Part shown: piece after piece, positions 40,472 to 47,961 of the stretch
Position numbering within the stretch: the stretch's first letter is position 1
Layout of the letters: each line of letters begins with the position of its first letter
Assembly (NCBI GenBank): GCA_019636195.1
Contig: JAHBYA010000007.1
Span: 62,001-126,000 of the forward strand
DNA from: Planctomycetota bacterium
GTDB taxonomy: Bacteria; Planctomycetota; UBA8742; UBA2392
Direction of reading: 5' to 3'
DNA: 64,000 nt
Notes under the pieces: generated by a model
Databases searched by the model: none
Told to the model about the DNA's origin: nothing
What the model saw: only the letters and a program-made list of their open reading frames with translations
Program-made: the position numbers and the translations under genes

Positions 40472-41881
40472 TCACTGCTGGATGGCCTGAGGCCGTCTGG
40501 ACACCGATGCTGATGCAGCGACCGCGGCAAGCGCCGCCAGTATCAGCAGCCATGACGCAAATTCCCGCGATGCACTCGCGACAGTCGAAGTTTGGAACTG
40601 CCCCTGCGTCTCAAACGGCGCGGCGTGGGCCGCGCGGCGGGTGGGCAGGTCGCCGCTGACGGTTGCGCGGGGCATGGCGGACGGTCTTTGGCCCAGCAGC
40701 ACGCCGATTGCGTTATCCAGCAGCAACGCGGACTCGGCAATCGGGGCGCTTTCAAACGGGTCGGCTGCGAACACCAGCACGTTGTCGTTCTCATCCAGTT
40801 GCACCAGGTCGCCAACCGTTGCGCCGTCGCGGCTGGCGCTGACCAGCGGGCGCCGGCCGCTGTCGCGGGCCAGCACCCGGTTGCCCGCGCGCCAGTCGAT
40901 GCCGCCCAGCGGCAGGTCGGCAAACAGGGCGTGGCCGGCGTCATAGCTGATCTCCGCCTGGTCCAACTGCGCCGCCGCTCCCGCGTTCAAGCGCAGCGCC
41001 GGCTTGAACTCGGCGGAGCCCAGCCACACCGCCGGCGGATCCTCGTCCGCGGCGTCAGCGTTCAGCGCCGCGTACAGCGCGCGGTGACGGCGGCTTGACC
41101 ACTGGCCGCCGACGCCGACGACAAAGGGCGCGCGCCGGATGGTGACGCGGTTGCCGTGACTGTCGGTGATCTCGGCCAGCGGCTGTGAAAGCGTGTAGCG
41201 CGTCAGCACGTCGTCACCCTGCGCGCGTGAATCGACCGGCGCCAGCCCGCGCGGCTCAAGCGCCCCGCCCGGGGTGGACCGGGCAACGATCTGTTCGCCC
41301 TGGACACCCACGTCGTGCAGCACGCCGCGCCGCTGCGCCGTGAGCCTGGGCAGCACCAGACCCAGTCGCTGCGCCGTCGGGTGCGGCGCGCACAGCAGCA
41401 GTATGCGTGCGGGCACATCGCGCGTGCGGGCCTCAAACTGGGCCAGTTGTGCCTCGATGGCGCCCGGCGCCAGCAGGCGCACGTCCGGCTGTGCCGGGGC
41501 TTCGCCGCCTGCCATGTACACTTCAAGCTTCGCGCCCTCCGCCGCGGCCCGCGCGCGCCCAAGCGCGTCTTCAAGTTGCGGCTCAATTTGCCCGGCGCCG
41601 ATACGCTCAATGAACACAGCCGCGCGCGGCGTCTGCTGCGCCATTACCCCGGGCCGCGCGGCGCCCAGGCCTGCCAGAATCGCGCACGCCAGCAGCAGCC
41701 ACAGCAGCGGTTCAAGCCGGCGCGTTGCCTTGCGGCTGGCAGGGGCCTGCTGCGCCACGCGACGCCAGATGAAAAGTGTGCCGGCTTCAAGGCGTGCGGG
41801 GCGCGTGCGATGCAGCGCCAGCCACAGCAGGGCGGGGATCGCAAGCAGCAGCAGCAACGCGGGCGCGGCCAGCAGGCTCAT
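40472..41881 (-). CDS. BatA/aerotolerance N-terminal-type membrane protein
   Basis: 469 residues. N-terminal two-helix BatA module: LLAAPALLLLLAIPALLWLALHRTRP and LEPLLWLLLACAILAGLGAARPG, with the linking segment LEAGTLFIWRRVAQQ. A long extracytoplasmic region follows without a clear VWA MIDAS, then a C-terminal helix (FASWLLILAALAAVAASASV). Overlaps the upstream DUF58 gene by four bases (ATGA), the usual MoxR-DUF58-BatA order; a MoxR ATPase is not in the window. Function in this family is poorly known, linked to envelope stress or chaperoning. Confidence 0.8.
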   Translation of the reverse strand: MSLLAAPALLLLLAIPALLWLALHRTRPARLEAGTLFIWRRVAQQAPASRKATRRLEPLLWLLLACAILAGLGAARPGVMAQQTPRAAVFIERIGAGQIEPQLEDALGRARAAAEGAKLEVYMAGGEAPAQPDVRLLAPGAIEAQLAQFEARTRDVPARILLLCAPHPTAQRLGLVLPRLTAQRRGVLHDVGVQGEQIVARSTPGGALEPRGLAPVDSRAQGDDVLTRYTLSQPLAEITDSHGNRVTIRRAPFVVGVGGQWSSRRHRALYAALNADAADEDPPAVWLGSAEFKPALRLNAGAAAQLDQAEISYDAGHALFADLPLGGIDWRAGNRVLARDSGRRPLVSASRDGATVGDLVQLDENDNVLVFAADPFESAPIAESALLLDNAIGVLLGQRPSAMPRATVSGDLPTRRAAHAAPFETQGQFQTSTVASASREFASWLLILAALAAVAASASVSRRPQAIQQ

Positions 41882-42732
41882 GGCAGCGCCCCCGCGGGCA
41901 GCAGCTTGCCCAGCAGCAGTTCACGCAGGTCGGCGGCGCTGTCGGTGACGGCAAATGACCAGCCGTGGCGCAGGGCCAGTGTTTCCAGCATCTCGAAGTG
42001 GCGGGCCATCTCGGCGCGGTAGGCGGCGAGCGTTGACGCGTCAATATCAAGGTCCAGCGTGGCGGACTCTTCCAGGCCGAACAGTTCACACGGCCCGGCC
42101 TGCGGCGGGTCAAGCTCGTCGGGCGCCAGCACCTGCACCAGCGTCACGCGGCAGCGCTTTTCCGACAGCGCCGCCAGCGGCTGAAAGCTTTCGGCGGGCT
42201 CAAGGGCGTCGGTCACAACGATCAGGTTGCGCGGCGCGCGGCGCGATGCCAGCGCCCGGGCACGCTCGCCGATGCCCGCGCCTGCCGCAAAGTCCAGCGC
42301 CGTCAACTGGTCCAGCAGCCGCGAAAAGCGCGACACGCCCTGCACCGAAGCTTCGCCGGCCAGGCCCGCCGCGCCGCCGCGCTTGAGCGCCAGAAAGCCG
42401 AAGGCCGCGGCCGCGCGCCGCGCCAGGATGTGCTTGGGCGGCTGGCCCGCGGCCATGGATTTGGACGTGTCCACAAGCAGCGTCAGGGCCTCGCTTTGTT
42501 CGGGTTCAAACTCGCGCAGGAACAGCCGGCCCAGCCGGCCGTAGGCGTTCCAGTCAAGGCGGCGCAGGTCGTCGCCGCGCGCGTAGGGGCGATGGCCCTT
42601 GAACTCGGATTGCCCGGTGCCGGCCCTGCCGCGCAGGCCTTCACCGGCGCTGCCGCGCAGGCGCAGCAACGCCGCGTCCAGAGCTTCAAGCTGGCGCAGA
42701 AAGGAAGGCCCGAACAGCGCGTCGTCTGCCAT
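41878..42732 (-). CDS. DUF58 domain protein
   Basis: 284 residues from ATG 42732; a TTG two codons earlier is less likely. The DUF58 signature is complete: GQSEFKGHRPYARGDDLRRLDWNAYGRLGRLFLREFEPEQSEALTLLVDTSKSM. The last part is the first strand and MIDAS-like loop of a VWA fold, followed by APRNLIVVTDAL. Cytoplasmic by composition. Coupled to the BatA-like gene. Confidence 0.92.
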   Translation of the reverse strand: MADDALFGPSFLRQLEALDAALLRLRGSAGEGLRGRAGTGQSEFKGHRPYARGDDLRRLDWNAYGRLGRLFLREFEPEQSEALTLLVDTSKSMAAGQPPKHILARRAAAAFGFLALKRGGAAGLAGEASVQGVSRFSRLLDQLTALDFAAGAGIGERARALASRRAPRNLIVVTDALEPAESFQPLAALSEKRCRVTLVQVLAPDELDPPQAGPCELFGLEESATLDLDIDASTLAAYRAEMARHFEMLETLALRHGWSFAVTDSAADLRELLLGKLLPAGALP

Positions 42733-42789
42733 GAACAAGTGTTCCGCGAAATGCGAGTTTCTGCCCGCCGATGTTCATGCACACGTCCG

Positions 42790-44451
42790 TCACTTGCGGC
42801 GGTCGTGGCGCATGATGTCCCACAGCAGTTGCGCGCTGCCGGCAAGCGCCAGCACAAACAGGATGATCGCCACCCCCGGGTAGCCGAAAATCGTGAACTC
42901 GCTTTCCACGTGCATCAGCAGCGCGGCGCCGACGATCAGCGCCGCAATCACCACGCCCTGCGCAATCCGGTTGGCGACTTTCTGAAAGCCCTGCACCAGT
43001 TCGGTCTCATCGACCGTGTTCACCTTGAACTCAAGGCGGTTTTCGGCCAGCCGGTCCATGATCTTGTTCACCCGGCCCGGCAGCTCGTTGGCGAATTCGC
43101 CGACTTCCAGCAGCCGGCCCAGCGCCGCCGCCGGTGAGGCCTGCTTGCGCAGCATGCCCAGCACCAGCGGGATCGACTGCTCGCGGATTGTGCGGTACGG
43201 GTCAAAGTCCGGCGCCAGGGCGCGGCCCAGCTGGTCAAGGCTTAACAGCGCCTTGCCCAGCATGGTCAGCTCGCCGGGCGGCTGCATGCCCGAGTCGCCG
43301 GCGCTGCGGGCAAGTTCCATGATCACACGGCCAAGCTGGATGCTTTCCACGTGCTCGCCCTGGTGCGCGTTGACCAGATTGCGCATGCGGGCGCGAAAGC
43401 CGGTTTCGTCAAAGCTGGCGCCGGGCTTGCCGATGCGCACCGCCACGTCGGCGGCGGCCTCGGCGCGGCCTTCGCCCAGCGCGATCAGCAGGCGCAGGAT
43501 CAGTTGCCGCATGTCGGGCGAAACGCGCCCGATCATGCCCAGGTCAATCAGCGCCACGCGCCCGTCGCGTGTCAGGAACACGTTGCCGGGGTGCGGGTCG
43601 GCGTGAAAGAAGCCGTCGATGCACACCTGCTTCATGTAGGCCTTCTGGAGCGCATCGGCGAGCTTTGCGCCGTCGATGGCCTTGCGGCGCTCATCGTCGA
43701 TCTCGGTGACCTTGACGCCGTCCACGAACTCCATGCTCAGCACACGCGACGTCGTGAAGTCGCTGATCGGCGCGGGCACCATGATCTCGGGAAACTCGGC
43801 CAGGTTCTCTCGCAGCAAGGCAAGATTCGCGGCCTCGGTGCGGTAGTCCAGCTCGCGCATCAGCGTGCGGCGCAGGTCTTCCACGATTGACTTCACGCGG
43901 TAGCGCCGCGCGGCATCGCTCACGCCCTCCAGCACGCCGGCCACTTCGTCCAGCACGTCCAGGTCGTCGGCCAGCGCCGTCCGGATGCCCGGCCGTTGAA
44001 TCTTCACTGCCACCGTGCGGCCGTCGTGCAGCGTGGCCTTGTAAACCTGCCCCAGTGACGCGGCGGCCAGCGGCGTCGGCTCAAAGGTCAGAAACACGCC
44101 CGCAATGCCGCGCCCGAACTCTTCCAGCACGACCTGCTCAATCGCCTCAAAGGGCACGGCTTCCACTTTGTCCTGCAGCGTGCTCAGCGCCGCGATGTAC
44201 TCGTGCGGCAGCAGGTCGCCGCGCGTGCTCAGCACCTGGCCCAGCTTCACGAAGGTGGGGCCCAGCGCCTCAAGCTCGGACACCAGCTCAGCAGGTTTGG
44301 GGTGCGCGCGCTGGGTGATGCGGCCAAGCTCTTCGCCCAGCAGCTCTTCAAGCCCGCTGCCGCGCACAGCCTCACTGAAGCCGAACCGCAGCAACAAGGA
44401 TGCAATCTGCCGGTAGCGTTTCAGGTGCTTGGGTTTCAGCGATATCTTCAT
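42790..44451 (-). CDS. ABC1/UbiB-family atypical kinase
   Basis: 553 residues. Family motifs: FVKLGQVLSTRGDLLP (KxGQ), PLAAASLGQVYKATLHDGRTVAVKIQRPG (Ala-rich nucleotide loop and Lys), LMRELDYRTEAANL (ExD-like), DGFFHADPHPGNVFL and VALIDLGMIGRV (catalytic and metal sites). Two C-terminal membrane helices (GVVIAALIVGAALLMHV, IILFVLALAGSAQLLW) anchor it. Members are ATPases or kinases supporting isoprenoid-quinone biosynthesis or lipid homeostasis. No quinone gene is adjacent. Confidence 0.93.
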   Translation of the reverse strand: MKISLKPKHLKRYRQIASLLLRFGFSEAVRGSGLEELLGEELGRITQRAHPKPAELVSELEALGPTFVKLGQVLSTRGDLLPHEYIAALSTLQDKVEAVPFEAIEQVVLEEFGRGIAGVFLTFEPTPLAAASLGQVYKATLHDGRTVAVKIQRPGIRTALADDLDVLDEVAGVLEGVSDAARRYRVKSIVEDLRRTLMRELDYRTEAANLALLRENLAEFPEIMVPAPISDFTTSRVLSMEFVDGVKVTEIDDERRKAIDGAKLADALQKAYMKQVCIDGFFHADPHPGNVFLTRDGRVALIDLGMIGRVSPDMRQLILRLLIALGEGRAEAAADVAVRIGKPGASFDETGFRARMRNLVNAHQGEHVESIQLGRVIMELARSAGDSGMQPPGELTMLGKALLSLDQLGRALAPDFDPYRTIREQSIPLVLGMLRKQASPAAALGRLLEVGEFANELPGRVNKIMDRLAENRLEFKVNTVDETELVQGFQKVANRIAQGVVIAALIVGAALLMHVESEFTIFGYPGVAIILFVLALAGSAQLLWDIMRHDRRK

Positions 44452-44575
44452 ACGGGTCGATACTTTACACCGCTGTTACACGGCGCGCGCCTGTCCTTTC
44501 CTACCATAATTTGGTGAACCCTTGTTCAGCCTTTGGCGTCCTTAACTGGAATCCCCGGGCTTCTGGAGACCCGCC

Positions 44576-46192
44576 ATGCGCGTACTCAACTTTACACCGA
44601 TCCTCGCCCTTTCATTGGCCGCCTGCGTTGCAAGCAAACCGACGCCGCAGCCCGACGTCCACCGGCCCGCCCCCGTGCCCGGCACAACCATGAACCTGGA
44701 CTTCAAAGACCTCAAGGTCCACGAAATTGCAGCCGCCGAGCCGCACAAACCCGTCAAGCTCAAGCTGCCCAACGGCATGACCGGCTGGGCAGTGCGCCTG
44801 CCCGAAAACTTCCCGCTGGCCACGCCCGCCGTCGCCAACGGCCGCATGTATGTGGGCGGGGGCTTCGGCAGCTATTCGTTTTACTGCATTGACGCCAAAA
44901 GCGGCGAGTTGATCTGGCGCGTCCAGACCACCGACGACGGCCCGACCGGCGCCGTCGTCAGCGGCGACTACGTGGCCTACAACACCGAAAGCTGCACCCT
45001 TGAAGTCCGCCTGTGCAGCAACGGCGAGCTGGTGTGGGGCCGCTGGCTGGGCGACCCGCTGATGAGCCAGCCGGCGATCGCCGACGGGCGCGTCGTGATG
45101 TGCTGGCCGAACCACGGCAGCTTCCTGCAGGAAAACATTGACCCGCAAGACGACGACAAGCTGCCCGACAGCGGCGAGATGATGCCGTTGCAGCAGAGCG
45201 GCGAAGCCCCGGCATCCGGCCCCGGCCCTGTGGCCAAAGGCACGGTCGTCCACGGCGGCGTGAAAGTCGCCGGCAAGGGCAGCCACGCGCTGGGCTGTTT
45301 TGACCTCAAGACCGGCCAGACATACTGGGCCGTGGGCGTGCCCGGCGACTGCATCAGCGCGCCGGTGATTGAGGGCGGCCGCGTGTTTGCCGCTACCCTC
45401 GACGGCACCCTGACACAGGTCGATCTCAAGACCGGCAAGGTGCTGGCCCAAGACGCGCACAACGCCACCAGCGCCCCGTGGGTCGGTATGCTGAACAACG
45501 AACTGCACGCCTTTACCAGCCAGCGCGAGACCGTGACCGAAACCGTCGCCGGCAAGGAAGTGAAAGTGCACTACGAAAGCACGCGCCAGTTTGATTCGCG
45601 CAACACAGCCGGGTTCGCGCAGCAGCGCATGAAAGCCGACTGGCTTGACCGTCGCGTGGTAGAAAGCAACACCTACTACGGCGCACAGTCGAAGGCCTTG
45701 CAGGACTCGGGCGTGGGATTTTCGCAGGCGCCTGAAGCAGCCCAGAGCGCGCGCGCCGCTGACAACGTAGGCGAAGCCAGCATTGTTGGCCTGTGGGCGT
45801 TTCAGGGCTCAAGGCCGATGGTGCAGCACGACAGGCTGTACAACACGCTGGGCAACAGCATCAGCCGCGGCAACCTGGATGGCGCAAGCGTTGACTGGCA
45901 GATCAACTACCGGCCCGAGAAAAAGGAAAGGCTGTTGAGCCCGCCCGCCAGCGCCGGCGGCCAGCTGGTGTTTGCCAGCCTTGACGGCACGGTGTTCACG
46001 CTGGACGCCAAAACCGGCCAAGTGAAGCACGCCCTGAAAGTGAACAAGAACTTCGTGTTTCAGCCGGCGGTGATGGACGGCAAGCTGTACCTGTCAACGC
46101 TGGATGGCTGGCTGATCGCGATTGACACCGGCGACAAGGCCCTGACCGGCTGGAGTATGTGGGGCGGCGGCCCCGCCCACAACGGCCGCTAG
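44576..46192 (+). CDS. PQQ-like beta-propeller lipoprotein
   Basis: 538 residues with a lipoprotein signal (ILALSLAACVAS, lipobox LAAC) and GGAG seven bases before the ATG. Blades repeat a PQQ-like pattern: YVGGGFGSYSFYCIDAKSGELIWRVQT, HALGCFDLKTGQTYWAVGVPG, VFAATLDGTLTQVDLKTGKVLAQ, VFASLDGTVFTLDAKTGQVKHALKV and LYLSTLDGWLIAID. The propeller resembles BamB and PQQ-binding-like domains; PQQ ligands are not evident, so an enzymatic role is doubtful. Likely a periplasmic or outer-membrane scaffold. A strong terminator follows at 46262-46289. Confidence 0.87.
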   Translation: MRVLNFTPILALSLAACVASKPTPQPDVHRPAPVPGTTMNLDFKDLKVHEIAAAEPHKPVKLKLPNGMTGWAVRLPENFPLATPAVANGRMYVGGGFGSYSFYCIDAKSGELIWRVQTTDDGPTGAVVSGDYVAYNTESCTLEVRLCSNGELVWGRWLGDPLMSQPAIADGRVVMCWPNHGSFLQENIDPQDDDKLPDSGEMMPLQQSGEAPASGPGPVAKGTVVHGGVKVAGKGSHALGCFDLKTGQTYWAVGVPGDCISAPVIEGGRVFAATLDGTLTQVDLKTGKVLAQDAHNATSAPWVGMLNNELHAFTSQRETVTETVAGKEVKVHYESTRQFDSRNTAGFAQQRMKADWLDRRVVESNTYYGAQSKALQDSGVGFSQAPEAAQSARAADNVGEASIVGLWAFQGSRPMVQHDRLYNTLGNSISRGNLDGASVDWQINYRPEKKERLLSPPASAGGQLVFASLDGTVFTLDAKTGQVKHALKVNKNFVFQPAVMDGKLYLSTLDGWLIAIDTGDKALTGWSMWGGGPAHNGR

Positions 46193-46199
46193 GAGAGCG

Positions 46200-46260
46200 C
46201 GCCAGACCAGGAAACAAGAGCCCGGAGCGCCAGCGACGGGGGAAGCAGAGCAGTCGATCC
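46200..46260 (+). other. 3' untranslated segment with CCAGGAAACA motif
   Basis: Between the stop codon and the terminator lies CCAGGAAACA, then GCGCC and later GGGGAAGCA. The same words in the same order occur after the GEVED gene at 49914-49982. May be a conserved RNA element or a repeat; no known family is recognised. Confidence 0.35.
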
Positions 46261-46261
46261 A

Positions 46262-46289
46262 GCCCGGCACGCAAGTGCCGGGCTTTTTT
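46262..46289 (+). terminator. Intrinsic terminator of the PQQ-like gene
   Basis: Nine-pair stem GCCCGGCAC/GTGCCGGGC with a GCAA tetraloop followed by six T. It abuts the stop codon of the convergent regulator gene. Confidence 0.88.
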
Positions 46290-47718
46290 AAGTGAACGCG
46301 GCGAACGCGCCGAAGCCTTTTTCGTAATGTTGCTGGAAGAACTGGCTGGCTTGCTCTTTCAGCGGTCCGGTGTCGATCAACTGCGCGCTCCGGAAGTGGA
46401 TGGTCCGGGCGAGCACAGACATCACCGTGCCCCCGGGCGCGGCCTCAAGATGCTGCTGCGCCTTTGCCAGCCACTTGCCGGCCGACTTGTCTTTGGCTTT
46501 GCGCGCCAGCAGGGTCATGTACACCAACTGGTCAAAGCCTTCGTTGTAGCCGCGCCGGCCGCCGGGCACGCCCGCTTTCACGAAGGCCTGCGCGGCCCTT
46601 ACCTGCCCGCGGTCGCACTCGCGCACGTGCGCCACCAACTGCCAGAACCAGTCACGCGCGTCGCCGGGGGGCCAGACCTTTAACACCTCAGACAGCGCGT
46701 CGCCGTCTTCGCGCCACAGCGCCTGTGTCACCATGCCCAGCCGGTGCGGCTGGCCGCATTCGCCCATGGCCAGCGCCTGCGTGAAGCTGAGGCGGCCGGT
46801 GTACATCAGGGCGATGATCAGCATGCTGCGCTGGGCGTCGGCCATGCGGGGATCGGGCTGCGGCTCGGCTTCCACGATGCGCTTGAGGGCCTCGTGCAGC
46901 TCGCCCAGTTCCATCAGCGCGTAGCCGCTCATCGCAAGCAGGAACTTGCCGACGTTGCTGCGCCGGAGCGCGGGCGGGGCCATCGTGCGCACGGCGTCGC
47001 ACAGTGCGCGTGCTTCTTCAAGGCGGCCCACGCTTTGCAGCGCGTTGGCAAGGTTGAACGCCTCGTTCAGCCCGTTGGCGTCAATCAAGCCTTCGCGGGC
47101 CAGCGCGCGCCGGAACAGCTTGCTTTGCTGGCGGATGGCCTCGTCAGCGTCGCGGCGCAGGAACGCGTGGTAACTGAGCGTGCGCTCAAACTGCGTTTGC
47201 AGCACCTCGTTGTCGCACAGCCGCGCCACCTGCTCGGCGGCGCGTTTAAGGTCGTCGGCCTTCTCAAGTTGCCAGTTGTCGAGTGCAGCCCAATAGTCCT
47301 TGAGCAGCTTTTCAAAGATGGGCCCGGTGCGCTCGTTGATGCGCGTGCGCAGGTCCTGAAAGCGCGACAGCGCGTCATTCAACTCGCGCAGCACTTTCAG
47401 GTGGTGTTTGCCGGCGAGGCTGCCGAGCTGCATGTTGGCCACACTGTTCATGGCGGCCACAAGCTCCAGCAGGTCGCCGGCCATGCGGCTGGTACCGGCG
47501 TTGACGTCGCTCAGGAATGCCGTGCCCTCGCCGACCAGCAGCCACGCGGGGTTGACGCCCAGTTTGCGCACCAGCTCGGCGCCGAAGTCCATGGGAATTT
47601 TGCCGCCGCGCATGTAGCGGCTGACGTTGTTGCGCTGGGTGCCGGTCTTGCGGGCGATTTCGGCCTGGGGCCAGCGCTCACAAAGGAAGGACAGGCGGGA
47701 CTGGAATTCGTTGGGCAT
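46288..47718 (-). CDS. HTH transcriptional regulator with long helical C-terminus
   Basis: 476 residues. Residues 1-65 form a CI/XRE-like helix-turn-helix: SFLCERWPQAEIARKTGTQRNNVSRYMRGGKIPMDFGAELVRKLGVNPAWLLVGEG. The rest is helical and TPR-like (LNEAFNLANALQSVGRLEEARALCDAV, LMELGELHEALKRIVEAEP, LMYTGRLSFTQALAMGE), a plan seen in regulators that bind peptides or partner proteins. Divergent from the GEVED surface-protein gene with 243 bases between, so it may control that gene and itself. The target and inducer are unknown. Confidence 0.85.
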   Translation of the reverse strand: MPNEFQSRLSFLCERWPQAEIARKTGTQRNNVSRYMRGGKIPMDFGAELVRKLGVNPAWLLVGEGTAFLSDVNAGTSRMAGDLLELVAAMNSVANMQLGSLAGKHHLKVLRELNDALSRFQDLRTRINERTGPIFEKLLKDYWAALDNWQLEKADDLKRAAEQVARLCDNEVLQTQFERTLSYHAFLRRDADEAIRQQSKLFRRALAREGLIDANGLNEAFNLANALQSVGRLEEARALCDAVRTMAPPALRRSNVGKFLLAMSGYALMELGELHEALKRIVEAEPQPDPRMADAQRSMLIIALMYTGRLSFTQALAMGECGQPHRLGMVTQALWREDGDALSEVLKVWPPGDARDWFWQLVAHVRECDRGQVRAAQAFVKAGVPGGRRGYNEGFDQLVYMTLLARKAKDKSAGKWLAKAQQHLEAAPGGTVMSVLARTIHFRSAQLIDTGPLKEQASQFFQQHYEKGFGAFAAFT

Positions 47719-47766
47719 GGGGTTTTGGGTTCCGGGTTCCGGGTTTTGGGTTCCGGGCTTCTTGGC
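47716..47766. repeat. GGGTTCCGGGTTCCGGG intergenic repeat
   Basis: Four to five copies of GGGTTCCGG/GGGTTTT words directly upstream of the regulator's start codon. The same word occurs at 4138-4160. Possibly a slipped-strand repeat. Confidence 0.5.
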
Positions 47767-47819
47767 TTTGGAATCGTGTTGGCTGATTGGCGTTGTTGGC
47801 GGACTCGGAACTGTTCACT

Positions 47820-47904
47820 TTCCGTTACAACGCACAATTGTCTGTCATTTATACGATACACCACTTTTCCAGCAATGCTTCGTTAGTGTCGCTTTACCGT
47901 TACA
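47820..47904. promoter_or_regulatory. Divergent promoter region with repeated CCGTTACA
   Basis: CCGTTACA occurs at 47822-47829 and 47897-47904, 75 bases apart, on the same strand. Between them lies an AT-rich stretch (CAATTGTCTGTCATTTATACGATAC) unlike the surroundings. The pair may be binding sites for the divergent HTH regulator; -10-like TATACG is at 47850. Confidence 0.4.
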
Positions 47905-47961
47905 TTGATCTCCGGCAACGGGGAGCACCCCTGAGCCACGTGGACGAAACGGAGATCCATC

